From Candidatus Peregrinibacteria bacterium (GTDB taxonomy: Bacteria > Patescibacteriota > Gracilibacteria > UBA1369 > 2-02-FULL-48-14): DNA of 64,000 bases. The stretch covers positions 53,098-117,097 of the forward strand of contig JABHVW010000014.1 of NCBI GenBank assembly GCA_018658105.1, read 5' to 3'. Each line of letters opens with the position of its first letter. Position 1 is the stretch's first letter. The position numbers and the translations under genes are program-made. The notes beneath the pieces were generated by a model. That model had not been told where the DNA came from. It saw only the letters and a program-made list of their open reading frames with translations, and ran no database searches. This document shows positions 41,951-51,354 of this stretch, in pieces.

Positions 41951-43009
41951 ATGGATATAAATAATTACTTAAAAGAAATCGTAACTAGTGGTGCGCCTGA
42001 TCTTCATTTGAAGGTGGGGAGAGTACCGATTGTTCGTATTGCGAATGGTGAGCTATATGAAATGGAAAATGCAGAAGAAGTGACTTTGGGAAACATGGAA
42101 GAAATTGTGAAACAGGTTTTGAGTGAAGAGAAACATGCTCAATTTACTGAACATGGAGAGATTGATGGCGCTTATTCAATTTTGGGTGCTGGTCGTTTTC
42201 GTGTGAATGTTTATAGAGAAACTGAGGGTATTGCGATTGCTTTTCGAAGCATTCCGCAAAATCCACCTAGTTTAGATGACATGGGGCTTCCACAAATTTT
42301 GAAAGATTTTACAAAGAAAAATAAGGGTTTGATTGTGGTTACTGGGCCGACTGGTTCAGGTAAATCTACGACTTTGGCTGCAATGCTAAATGAGATTAAT
42401 GCTACGCGTAGAGCTCATATAATTACTGTTGAGGATCCAATTGAGTTTTTGCACACATCTAAGCAGTCACTTGTGACGCAACGTGAAGTTGGCTTACACA
42501 CTGAATCATTTCCTGCGGCGATTAGAAGTGCTTTGAGGCAAGATCCTGATGTGATTTTGGTAGGTGAGATGCGTGACCTCGATACGGTTGCAGCAGCCAT
42601 TACTTTGGCTGAAACGGGTCACCTTGTACTTGCGACTTTGCATACACAAGATGCACCACAAACTGTAGATAGAATTATTGATGTTTTTCCACCTCATCAA
42701 CAGTCTCAAATTCGTGCTCAGCTTTCAACGACTTTGCTTGGAGTTGTGGCACAAAGATTGATTCCTCATGCAAATGGTAAAGAGCGTGTTTTGGCACTTG
42801 AAATTCTTGTGAGAAATGATGCGATTACAAACTGTATAAAGGAGGGTAATACTCATCAAATATATTCAATGATGCAAATTGGTAGAGCGGATGGAATGAT
42901 CACTCTTGAACATTCCCTGAAAGAGTTACAACAAGAAGGTTTGATTACTGAGGAACAAGTGAATTTATGGTCTCGTGATGTTGGGCTGAAGGAGTCTTCA
43001 GAGCAGTAG
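41951..43009 (+). CDS. pilT: Twitching-motility ATPase PilT
   Basis: A 352-residue hexameric retraction ATPase of type IV pili. Walker A is GPTGSGKST, the Asp box is ITVEDPIEF, Walker B is DVILVGEMRD, and the His box is ETGHLVLATLHT. The N-terminal PAS-like domain and the ADGMITLEHSLKEL stretch near the C-terminus (cf. AIRNLIRE region) are present. No pilin, pilB or pilC lies in the window. It is the third gene of the operon that begins at 40560. Confidence 0.95.
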   Translation: MDINNYLKEIVTSGAPDLHLKVGRVPIVRIANGELYEMENAEEVTLGNMEEIVKQVLSEEKHAQFTEHGEIDGAYSILGAGRFRVNVYRETEGIAIAFRSIPQNPPSLDDMGLPQILKDFTKKNKGLIVVTGPTGSGKSTTLAAMLNEINATRRAHIITVEDPIEFLHTSKQSLVTQREVGLHTESFPAAIRSALRQDPDVILVGEMRDLDTVAAAITLAETGHLVLATLHTQDAPQTVDRIIDVFPPHQQSQIRAQLSTTLLGVVAQRLIPHANGKERVLALEILVRNDAITNCIKEGNTHQIYSMMQIGRADGMITLEHSLKELQQEGLITEEQVNLWSRDVGLKESSEQ

Positions 43010-43027
43010 AAAGCGACTTTATAGGGC

Positions 43028-43056
43028 TTGAGAAAAATGGTTTTTTGTGCTATAAT
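43028..43056 (+). promoter_or_regulatory. Promoter of the giant surface protein
   Basis: TTGAGA (43028-43033), a 17-base spacer and TGCTATAAT (hexamer 43051-43056). The leader is about 30 bases and has no Shine-Dalgarno sequence. Confidence 0.85.
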
Positions 43057-43092
43057 TATTAGATTTATTTAAAAATTCTAACCCAAACACGT

Positions 43093-46000
43093 ATGGCTAC
43101 GTCCCAACTGTTCATGTGGAGGTTAGCATCACTCATCCCAGGAGTTTTGCTAGCATTACTCCTATCAATTTTTATTTCTACGCAAACTGCTGATGCAGCG
43201 GTCCGTTACTGGGATGGTGGCGGTGGTACTGATAATTGGTGTACTGCAGCGAACTGGTCAAATAATGATACACCTGATTCAAATGATCGTGCAGCGATTA
43301 ATATTGCCGTACCGGGTGGTATTGATATTGATTGTTCGATTAATTCTCAAGGTTTAGTTAATAATACTGGTGCAGTTGCTGTTACGGCTTCAAGTGGTGT
43401 TACCGTTACAATGGGATCTTGGGGGATACAGTTAGCTAATAGTACTGGTAGTTTCGATTTTTCTGCTGCAACTATTGTGAATGTTAGTGGTACAGTTACT
43501 ATTAGTGCTGGAACGTTTACTGCTCCTTCAGGGACAATGAATGTTAAGACTAATTTTACTCATACTGGTGGTACTTTCAATCATAATAATGGAACTATCA
43601 GTATGTATAGTACGGCTAATTCGGATGTTAAAAGTACGGGAACCTTTTATAATTTGAAGATGGCTAAGAGTGGTTCTACATATACTATGGGTGCTGCTAC
43701 TTCGGGTGATGTGATTGTGGAAAATGATTTAACTCTTGCTAATGGTAAATTTGATTGTTCGAGTAGTCAGAGTATTGATGTTCGTGGTGACTTGGTTATC
43801 CAATCTTCTACTGATGCACCGACTTATCCTTGTCCGGTAGAATTGACTGGAGCAAATTCCACAACGATTAGCGCATATAATGCGACATCGTTATTTGATA
43901 GTAATATTACAATTAATAAAACGAATACTTCAGACACTGTGACATTGCTTCACGATGTTGATTTTAATGAGTCGGGACAAGATATTCTTTTAACAAAAGG
44001 TACTTTGGTACTGGATGATAATGGATTCATTGTTGATGGATCTAGTTCAACATTTACAGTTGCTGCTGCTGGTATAGTTAAAATGGATGGTGATGAAACT
44101 GGTTTAACTTTTGCTTCAGGACAGCCTACTATGTCTGCTGGATCGGAAGTAATATTAACAAATGACTCTGGTACAAATACTGTGCCAAATTGGACATATG
44201 AAGATTTAACATTTAATGGTGGGAACTATACTCTCGGTGCAAATCTGGATGTGAATGGTACATTAACTCTATCATCAGGGACATTTGCGACTGGTACAAA
44301 TTCAAGTTATCAAATTAATGTAGCTGATGCATGGGTTGATGCTGGTACGGGTGTGTTTACTGAAGGAACTGGTACGGTTGTATTCGATGGTTCAACTTCA
44401 ATTAATTCAAATGAGGCTTTTTATAACGTTACGATTGGTGGTTCAGTTACTGATACAGCAACGCTTGCAGCCACACTTGATGTAGATGGTACTTTGACTG
44501 TTAGTTCAGGTACTTTCGATAGTGGTAATTATCAAATTAATGCAAATGCTTGGACCGATTCTGGTACGGGTACGTTTACTGAAGGAACTGGTACGGTAGT
44601 GTTTGACGGTACTGGAACGATTGCATCTAATGATGCATTTAATGATGTTACAATTAATACATCCGTTACATCGACTCAAACTCTCGGAGCAGATTTAGAT
44701 GTAAATGGTGACTTAACTGTTAGTGCTGGTACTTTAGCTTTAAGTACATATGGTTTGGATTTAGAAGGAACTCTAACTAATTCTGCGACTATTACTGATG
44801 CTTCTGGTGCATTAACAATTGCAACTAACTTTACAAATTCTGGTACTTATACAGCTGGTGCAAACTTGGATGTTGAAGGGAACTTCACAAATTCAGGTAC
44901 ATTTACAGCTGGGAGTTCAGCAATCAATGTTGGTGGTAACTTTGCTAATACAAGTACATTTACTTCTAATACGAGTACAGTGACTTTAGATACGACTGGA
45001 ACGGCTACAGTTTCTGGTAGTACAAGTTTTTATGGATTGGTATGTACAACTGCTGGTAAAACTGTGAATTTCACAGCTGGCACGACAACTACTGTTGCAG
45101 ATACCTTTAACTTTACTGGTAGTGCGGTTAGCCCGATTGTGCTTGCAAGTACATCTGGTGGTTCAGCATGGAACTTGAATGTAAGTGCTGCTGGTACTGT
45201 GACGCCCTATTATTTGACTGTTTCTGATTCGAATGCGACTAGTACTGTACTAGCATCGGATACGACTCTTGGAACTGGTAATACTAATTGGACTGTAGAT
45301 GCAATTGCACCTTCATTGCCAGTTATTACATCTGTAGTCACAGATACGGCTAACTCTTCTTATACCTTTACGGGTACAAAAGAAGCTGACTCTGATATTT
45401 TTGAAGATGGTGTTGAAGTTTATGCTTTAGATGCTGGGACTTCATGGTCTTGGGCAACTACTTTAAGTGCTGGAGTGAATAATTTTAGTTTTACTTCAAA
45501 AGATGCGGCTTTGAATGAATCGGCTGCGGTTGCGGTTTCTATAACATTAGATACTGCTGCTCCTGCTGATCTAACTGTAAGTTCAAGCACAGAAGCTACT
45601 AATAACTCTAGTTATACTTTAACTGGTGGAAAGGAGACAAATTCAAGTATTTTGGATTCTGATAGCGTAATTGTTACGATTGATGCTGGTACTACTTGGG
45701 AATATGCACTTACTTTGGATGAAGGTGAAAATAGTTTCACTTTAAGTTCTAAGGATGAGGCTGGTAATGAGTCTGCAGATGTAGCACATTCTATTACTTT
45801 AGATTCTACGGGGCCTGCACAGCCAGTTATGGCTAGTGTAGAAAGAACAGATCAGTCTAATATTACACTTAATGGTACTGGTGAAGCTCTTGCAACAGTT
45901 TGGAGAGATAGCGTGCAAACTACTACTGTAGATGCAGATGGTAATTTCTCACTCTCTTTTACTCCTGAATTTGGTGTGAATTCATATTCACTTTTCCTTA

Positions 46001-48192
46001 AGGATGCACTTGGTAATTCATCTAGTTCATTACTTGTGACTATTGAAAGGTCACCATTTAGATCTCGTGGTGCAGGCCCAAGTAGAGGAGGAGGTGGTGG
46101 TGGTGCTTACTCAAGTTTCGGTAATCAGGTTGTGCCTGTAGATGTAGAATCGTCTGAAGGTGCAGAAAGTGCTGAAAGCTCAGAAGGAGCTGAAAGTGCT
46201 GAATCTGATGAAGCTCAAATTGAAGCTTCAGATTCAATTAGTGTAGATGAAATTGTTGAAAGTATTGTTGAGGAAAGTGCTGAAGGTGGTGAAGAGGGGG
46301 GTGAATCTAACGTTGAATTTTCTTTAGCGGGTGACATTTCACTTGAACCTGCAGAAAGTTCTGAAAGCTCAGAAGGAGCTGAAAGTTCTGAAAATGCTGA
46401 ATCTTCTGATTCATCTGAAAGCTCAGAAAGTGCTGAGTCTTCTGATTCATCTGAAAGTGCAGAAAGTGCTGCAACTAGTGAATCTTCTGACTCATCTGAA
46501 AGTACAAGTTCTGAATCTACTGTTTCTGCTCCAGCACCTGCTGTTTCAGCTCCAGTGGTTGTAGCGCCTGTGCCACAGCCAACAAGAGCTGAAGTTAAAG
46601 CGACTCAAAGACAAGCTAGAGACGATAGACGTGATAGACGACAAGTGGAAAGGGCGAAACAGAGAGAACAGCAAAAGTCTGAGGGTATACTTGGACAAAT
46701 TGAAATAAAACAAAGTATTTTAGAGAATATTCCTTCAAGATCTGATTTGAATGAAGTTCCACAAAGGCTATCAGTATTCCAAAATATTACTGATGCTGTA
46801 AATGAAGTCGTTTCGGAATCTGCTTCTGAAGATAGTTCATCAGAGAGCACAGAAGTTGCTGTTGAGGTTGAAACTGAAACAGGTTCAACAAGTGGATCTA
46901 CAGCAGAAAGTGCAGCTGAAGAGAGTTCTACAGAGGAAGCTTCAACTGAAGCTGTTACTGTTGAATCAATTCTGACTGCTGTAACTGAAGAAGGTGTTCC
47001 TGAAATTCTAATTGATATCTTCTTAGCTAAGATAGAAAGTGATTCTGAGTTTGATGGGAATCAAGATTCAGATGGTGATGGTATGACCGATTCTGAAGAG
47101 CTTCTATATGGAAGTGACCCACTAAGTGTGGATTCAGATGGTGATGGTGTTTCTGACGCTGAAGAAATCTTTGAAAATGGTACTGATCCATTTAGTTCAG
47201 ATTCAGATGGTGATGGTATCGTAGATACTGAAGATGAAAATCCACTTGAATATGATTATGTTGAAGTTGAGGCTGAGGTAATTGATTCTTATCAAGCTGC
47301 TGTTGGTCAGGAAGTTGATATAGATGTTGCCGATTCAGATTTCGATGGTATCTCAGATTCAGAAGAGCTAGCACTAGGAACTGATCCACAAAATTCAGAT
47401 TCAGATGGTGATGGTGTAACTGATGGTGACGAAAAACTAGTTTATGGTACTGACCCAAGTATTGTTTCTTCTCAACAAGAGTTTGAATCTACTGCGGTTA
47501 CTAATGTATCTGATAACTATCTTGCTCCGGCTGGGCCACAATTATTTAGTGGTCGCTCAGAGCCTGGTACTACGCTTGAGGTTTATCTTATGATCGATGG
47601 GCAACAAACACTTGTTGGTTCTACTGAGGTAGATTCTGAAGGTAAATATAGTATGTTTACAGATGATCTTCCTGCTGGTGACCATACTCTTATGGCTACT
47701 AGTACAAATGGTAAGATTGGAGGTGTTGATCTGTTTAAAGTAAGTGTGGTTGAAGATACAGGTGTGCAAACTCCTACTTTCAATAGCGAAGTTTTAGATG
47801 ATGGGAATGTGGTTCGTGAAGCTAAGCTTGAGCTTACACCTGAACTTGATTCTATACCTGAAGCTGGTCTTAAAATTGTGATGAACTGGCAAAGTACGCT
47901 AGTTGCTCAATCATTTACTATAGATAGACAGCACAGTAGTTTAGAAATTGTGCCACCATCTTTACTTGGTCCTGGTGAACATACTGTAACTTGGTATGCT
48001 CAAGATAAAGGAACTGGTCAACTTGGTGCTCCGCAAAAACTAACATTTATTGTTGCAGGTTTTGGTGGAATTGGACTTGGAGGTAAGTCTCCAATTGCAT
48101 TGATTGCAGGTGCTGTAGCTATGATGCTTGCACTTGGATCTCTAGCAATGCTTTCTAAGAATAAAGGTGCACTTGCTCGGTCTCGTGCATAA
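43093..48192 (+). CDS. 1699-residue secreted surface protein (beta-helix, Ser/Glu stalk, thrombospondin type-3 repeats)
   Basis: A very large envelope protein. Residues 1-36 are a signal peptide. Residues 40-740 are Gly/Thr/Ser/Asn-rich beta-strand repeats, including two near-identical units around GTGTFTEGTGTVVFDG. Three Ig-like units follow (about 740-990; DTAAPADLTVSS and similar). Then come a Gly hinge (near 1000), a Ser/Glu/Ala stalk (1019-1146), a basic patch (1163-1196), calcium-binding thrombospondin type-3 repeats (DSDGDGMTDSEE near 1325, more to 1450) and one or two Ig-like domains. A transmembrane helix lies at 1656-1686 before a basic end. It is probably an adhesin or surface fibre; there is no catalytic motif. 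Confidence 0.88.
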   Translation: MATSQLFMWRLASLIPGVLLALLLSIFISTQTADAAVRYWDGGGGTDNWCTAANWSNNDTPDSNDRAAINIAVPGGIDIDCSINSQGLVNNTGAVAVTASSGVTVTMGSWGIQLANSTGSFDFSAATIVNVSGTVTISAGTFTAPSGTMNVKTNFTHTGGTFNHNNGTISMYSTANSDVKSTGTFYNLKMAKSGSTYTMGAATSGDVIVENDLTLANGKFDCSSSQSIDVRGDLVIQSSTDAPTYPCPVELTGANSTTISAYNATSLFDSNITINKTNTSDTVTLLHDVDFNESGQDILLTKGTLVLDDNGFIVDGSSSTFTVAAAGIVKMDGDETGLTFASGQPTMSAGSEVILTNDSGTNTVPNWTYEDLTFNGGNYTLGANLDVNGTLTLSSGTFATGTNSSYQINVADAWVDAGTGVFTEGTGTVVFDGSTSINSNEAFYNVTIGGSVTDTATLAATLDVDGTLTVSSGTFDSGNYQINANAWTDSGTGTFTEGTGTVVFDGTGTIASNDAFNDVTINTSVTSTQTLGADLDVNGDLTVSAGTLALSTYGLDLEGTLTNSATITDASGALTIATNFTNSGTYTAGANLDVEGNFTNSGTFTAGSSAINVGGNFANTSTFTSNTSTVTLDTTGTATVSGSTSFYGLVCTTAGKTVNFTAGTTTTVADTFNFTGSAVSPIVLASTSGGSAWNLNVSAAGTVTPYYLTVSDSNATSTVLASDTTLGTGNTNWTVDAIAPSLPVITSVVTDTANSSYTFTGTKEADSDIFEDGVEVYALDAGTSWSWATTLSAGVNNFSFTSKDAALNESAAVAVSITLDTAAPADLTVSSSTEATNNSSYTLTGGKETNSSILDSDSVIVTIDAGTTWEYALTLDEGENSFTLSSKDEAGNESADVAHSITLDSTGPAQPVMASVERTDQSNITLNGTGEALATVWRDSVQTTTVDADGNFSLSFTPEFGVNSYSLFLKDALGNSSSSLLVTIERSPFRSRGAGPSRGGGGGGAYSSFGNQVVPVDVESSEGAESAESSEGAESAESDEAQIEASDSISVDEIVESIVEESAEGGEEGGESNVEFSLAGDISLEPAESSESSEGAESSENAESSDSSESSESAESSDSSESAESAATSESSDSSESTSSESTVSAPAPAVSAPVVVAPVPQPTRAEVKATQRQARDDRRDRRQVERAKQREQQKSEGILGQIEIKQSILENIPSRSDLNEVPQRLSVFQNITDAVNEVVSESASEDSSSESTEVAVEVETETGSTSGSTAESAAEESSTEEASTEAVTVESILTAVTEEGVPEILIDIFLAKIESDSEFDGNQDSDGDGMTDSEELLYGSDPLSVDSDGDGVSDAEEIFENGTDPFSSDSDGDGIVDTEDENPLEYDYVEVEAEVIDSYQAAVGQEVDIDVADSDFDGISDSEELALGTDPQNSDSDGDGVTDGDEKLVYGTDPSIVSSQQEFESTAVTNVSDNYLAPAGPQLFSGRSEPGTTLEVYLMIDGQQTLVGSTEVDSEGKYSMFTDDLPAGDHTLMATSTNGKIGGVDLFKVSVVEDTGVQTPTFNSEVLDDGNVVREAKLELTPELDSIPEAGLKIVMNWQSTLVAQSFTIDRQHSSLEIVPPSLLGPGEHTVTWYAQDKGTGQLGAPQKLTFIVAGFGGIGLGGKSPIALIAGAVAMMLALGSLAMLSKNKGALARSRA

Positions 48193-48225
48193 AGCTTTAA
48201 AATTCTAGATACAAGGTGTAAAGTG

Positions 48226-48247
48226 AGGGGGAACTAACGTTCCCCCT
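48226..48247 (+). terminator. Stem-loop directly before the start of the next gene
   Basis: AGGGGGAAC (48226-48234) pairs with GTTCCCCCT (48239-48247), followed by only two T before the ATG at 48250. It may terminate most surface-protein transcripts; the next genes would need read-through or an RNA end within the hairpin. Confidence 0.7.
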
Positions 48248-48249
48248 TT

Positions 48250-48585
48250 ATGGATGACATTTTCTTTCCGGATGAATCAGAAGAAACTACGGTTGAACCG
48301 CCTGTCGAATTTGAACGTGCTGCGATAGAGAAAAATGATGGGCACCCTTCTGGTGTGGATGCATCGAACTATGTAAAAGTAACTTTCGGCCGTTTTGTGG
48401 CCTTGGTTGCTAACCATAGTTTTGTAGAGGTTGTGGAGCGAAATGAAGATGAAGAGGTAATTTTGAGTACGAATTTATTGACTGATTTAGCTAATGCGAG
48501 AAGATTTTCACCAAATACTAAAGGACCAGTTATGATAGTTGGTGGAATTGTATTTGGAATTTTACTAGGTTACTTTTTGTTTTAA
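48250..48585 (+). CDS. Tail-anchored hypothetical protein
   Basis: A 111-residue protein that I do not recognise, with an acidic N-terminus (MDDIFFPDESEETTVEPPVE), a middle part (NYVKVTFGRFVALVANHSFVE) and a C-terminal transmembrane helix (MIVGGIVFGILLGYFLF) reaching the last residue. The bulk would stay in the cytoplasm. Its stop overlaps the start of pyrH (TAATG). A stem-loop ends two bases before its start codon, which is unusual for translation initiation. Confidence 0.65.
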   Translation: MDDIFFPDESEETTVEPPVEFERAAIEKNDGHPSGVDASNYVKVTFGRFVALVANHSFVEVVERNEDEEVILSTNLLTDLANARRFSPNTKGPVMIVGGIVFGILLGYFLF

Positions 48586-49286
48586 TGGCACGAGTGATGA
48601 TTAAATTGTCGGGTGAGGTTTTGGGTGGTGAAAATGGCTTTGGAGCTGATGGAACTGCGCTACTTTCTTTGTGTGATCAAATTGCTAAAATTGTTGAAAA
48701 AGGTGTAGAAGTTGCGATTGTAGTTGGCGGCGGAAATTTTTGGCGTTTTCGTGACAATAAAGATTTAGAAATTCCACGAAGTGCATCTGATACATTGGGT
48801 ATGATGGCGACTATTATGAATGCGAGATTACTTGCTGAGGCATTAATTTCTCGAGGTGTTGAGGCTAGTGCTTTAGCGGCACATGGCAATTTTTACTTTG
48901 TTGAGCCTTTTACTCCAAGTCGCGGGAAATTCTTATTAGAGAAAGGTAAGGTTGTTGTTTGTGGTGGTGGAACGGGAAATCCATATTTTACTACTGATTC
49001 GGCAGCTGCACTTAGGGCTCTTGAGTTGGAATGTGATGTTCTTTTGAAAGGGACTAAAGTAGATGGGGTTTACGATAAAGATCCGATTAAGCATGATGAT
49101 GCAGAGTTTTTTGAAGATTTAACTTATGACGAAGTGTTGAAGCGCGAACTTGGAGTTATGGACTTGACTGCGATAACCCTTTGCAAGGAAAATGAACTCC
49201 CAGTGCGAGTTTTTGATGTTACTGAAACAGGGAATATTGTAAAAGCTGCAACTGGGAAAACTATAGGAACTTTAATTCACATATAA
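48585..49286 (+). CDS. pyrH: UMP kinase
   Basis: Phosphorylates UMP to UDP. The 233-residue amino-acid-kinase fold shows MIKLSGEVLGGENGFG, IVVGGGNFWRF, the nucleotide block GKVVVCGGGTGNPYFTTDSAAALRALEL, and LLKGTKVDGVYDKDP. The family's usual GTP/UTP-regulated hexamer is assumed. It is followed after one base by frr, an order seen widely in bacteria (pyrH-frr), although rpsB and tsf that often precede it are not here. Confidence 0.96.
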   Translation: MARVMIKLSGEVLGGENGFGADGTALLSLCDQIAKIVEKGVEVAIVVGGGNFWRFRDNKDLEIPRSASDTLGMMATIMNARLLAEALISRGVEASALAAHGNFYFVEPFTPSRGKFLLEKGKVVVCGGGTGNPYFTTDSAAALRALELECDVLLKGTKVDGVYDKDPIKHDDAEFFEDLTYDEVLKRELGVMDLTAITLCKENELPVRVFDVTETGNIVKAATGKTIGTLIHI

Positions 49287-49287
49287 T

Positions 49288-49830
49288 ATGAAAGATATTT
49301 CAGAGGCATTGGATGCGGCCGTAAAGCGTCTAGAACAAGAATATGGAAACCTACAAATTGGAAGGGCATCTTCTGGTCTTGTTGAAAATATGATGATCGA
49401 TTCTTATGGTGCTATGCAGCCAATTAAGAATGTGGCGAGTATTAGCATTCCAGATGCAATGTCTGTGCAAATTCAGCCATGGGATAAAAGTATGCTTCCT
49501 GCGATTGAAAAGGCTATTTCAGATTCTGATTTGAATATGAACCCAACTAATAATGGGGTTTCAATTATTTTAAATATTCCGCCTTTGACTGAAGATAGAC
49601 GTCGTGATCTTGTGAAAGTTGTTGGTAGGCTTGCAGAGGAGGCGAAAATTTCTGTTAGAAATGCACGCCATGAAAAATTGGCAAGTTTGAAAAGAGAAGA
49701 ACATGATAAGGAAATTACTGAAGATGATAAAAATAGGGGAGAGAAGCAAGTTCAAGAGAAAGTTGAGACCGCAAATGCTAAGATTGTTGAATTGGCAAAG
49801 AAGAAAGAAGAATCAATAATGACTGTATAA
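49288..49830 (+). CDS. frr: Ribosome recycling factor
   Basis: A 180-residue tRNA-mimic protein that splits ribosomes with EF-G after termination. The three-helix bundle ends with the conserved VRNARHEKLASLKREEHDKE and DDKNRGEKQVQEKVE segments, and the small beta domain carries DSYGAMQPIKNVASISIPDA. The start is 1 base after pyrH and the stop directly abuts the rseP ATG. Confidence 0.96.
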   Translation: MKDISEALDAAVKRLEQEYGNLQIGRASSGLVENMMIDSYGAMQPIKNVASISIPDAMSVQIQPWDKSMLPAIEKAISDSDLNMNPTNNGVSIILNIPPLTEDRRRDLVKVVGRLAEEAKISVRNARHEKLASLKREEHDKEITEDDKNRGEKQVQEKVETANAKIVELAKKKEESIMTV

Positions 49831-51267
49831 ATGCATATATTACTTACGGGTATCGTTTTCATTTTGATTTTCTCGGCACTGATTTTGGTGCATGAACTTG
49901 GGCATTTTACTGCTGCGAAAAGGGCAGGTGTGAAAGTTGAAGAATTTGGAATGGGTTTGCCGCCAAGAATGTTTGGAATAAAAAAAGGTGAGACTTTGTA
50001 TTCAATTAATTGGATTCCTTTTGGTGGTTTTGTGCGCATGCTTGGGGAGGATCCGAGCGTTAAGGGTGCGAAAACGAATAAACGGAGTTTTGTGAATCAG
50101 CCGCTTTTGACTCAGGCTTGGATAGTTTGTGCAGGTGTGGTGATGAATTTTCTGATGGCCTTTTTATTATTAAGTTTTGGATTTTTTGTTGGAATTGAGC
50201 CGCTACTTGCTACTCCAGATGATGTCTTAAATGCTGTGCGTGAGGAAATTATTCATGTGGAGGTTAATGGTGGGGATTTTGAAATGCTAAATGAAGAGAG
50301 TGAGCCTTTCTATCTGCCGCGCATGATTTACTATGTTTTTGGAGAGCAGAATTTTGCACATTTACTTGAGCCGAATGATGTAATTATGTCTGTAAATGAT
50401 GAAACTGTTTTGTCTAAAGAGGATTTTTCTGAACTTACGATGGGGCAAGAAACGGTGAATCTAACTGTATATAGGCATGGTTTTGGGGAGATGTCCTTTT
50501 TTGATTATGTTTTGCCACCTGTAATTTCAGAGGGGCAATATCTTGGGCCGGTGATTACTTATATTGAAGAGGGTTCTCCTGCTGGGCAGAGTGGTTTGCT
50601 TTATGGTGATCAAGTAGTTGCGATAGGTGGGTCAGCGGTTCAATCTGCTGCTGATGTGCCAGAACTTACATCTACAAAATCTTTAGAAAATGTAATTGAA
50701 TATACTGTTAGGCGTGGCGAAGAAGAAATCCAGATGAGTATTCCTTTGAGAGAAGATGGCAGGATTGGAATTGCGATATCAGATTTGAATTCAGGATATG
50801 AGGACTTTTATTTTTATAGCGAGCCTGTGCCTCACACTTTGCTTGGAATAGATAAAGTGGCTTATGGGTTTAAGGCGCCGGTGGTTGCTGTGCAGGAAAT
50901 GTGGCGGCTAGGTAAGTTGACTGCCGTTATGTTCTTTGGAGTGTTGAAGAACTTTTTGACATTTGGTGGTGTGCCGGATGGGGTTTCTGGTCCGGTTGGA
51001 ATTGCTCAAATGACTGCAGTTAGTTTGCAGGCGGGTTATTCTGCTCTGATTCGTTTTGTGGCCCTTCTTTCATTGAGTTTAGGTGTAATTAATATTTTGC
51101 CTTTACCTGCCTTAGATGGTGGTCGTTTGGTGTTTATCGTGTTCCAAATGATTACTGGTAAGAAGCCAAATGCACGTTTTGAAAATCTAATTCATACGTC
51201 GGGCTTTTTGCTGCTCTTGTTGTTCATTTTGTACATCACTGTAAATGATGTCTTGAATCTCTTTTAG
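49831..51267 (+). CDS. rseP: Site-2 metalloprotease RseP (M50)
   Basis: A 478-residue intramembrane zinc protease of the regulated-intramembrane-proteolysis pathway. The HExxH is in LVHELGHFTAAKRAG and the third ligand region is NILPLPALDGGRL near the C-terminus. One clear PDZ domain (GPVITYIEEGSPAGQSGLLYGDQV) and a diverged second segment lie in between. No anti-sigma substrate is visible. The insertion between the first helix and the PDZ domain is longer than in many RseP proteins. It starts directly on the end of frr. Confidence 0.93.
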   Translation: MHILLTGIVFILIFSALILVHELGHFTAAKRAGVKVEEFGMGLPPRMFGIKKGETLYSINWIPFGGFVRMLGEDPSVKGAKTNKRSFVNQPLLTQAWIVCAGVVMNFLMAFLLLSFGFFVGIEPLLATPDDVLNAVREEIIHVEVNGGDFEMLNEESEPFYLPRMIYYVFGEQNFAHLLEPNDVIMSVNDETVLSKEDFSELTMGQETVNLTVYRHGFGEMSFFDYVLPPVISEGQYLGPVITYIEEGSPAGQSGLLYGDQVVAIGGSAVQSAADVPELTSTKSLENVIEYTVRRGEEEIQMSIPLREDGRIGIAISDLNSGYEDFYFYSEPVPHTLLGIDKVAYGFKAPVVAVQEMWRLGKLTAVMFFGVLKNFLTFGGVPDGVSGPVGIAQMTAVSLQAGYSALIRFVALLSLSLGVINILPLPALDGGRLVFIVFQMITGKKPNARFENLIHTSGFLLLLLFILYITVNDVLNLF

Positions 51268-51354
51268 GCAATGTGTCAAAGGGTAATTATCAGCTCGTCT
51301 TGCCTTTAATGGGGTGTGGGTTTTAGAATTGATGTCCCTTTCCCTCATTTTAGT

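Noticed and set aside
46331..46564. 77-codon open frame inside the giant surface protein gene
   Set aside because: It is a shifted reading of the Ser/Glu-rich repeats (Leu/Lys/Val-rich product), typical of low-complexity DNA.
51268..51354. Replication origin upstream of dnaA
   Set aside because: The gap is only 87 bases, holds no TTATNCACA-type boxes and no A+T-rich 13-mer-like repeats.
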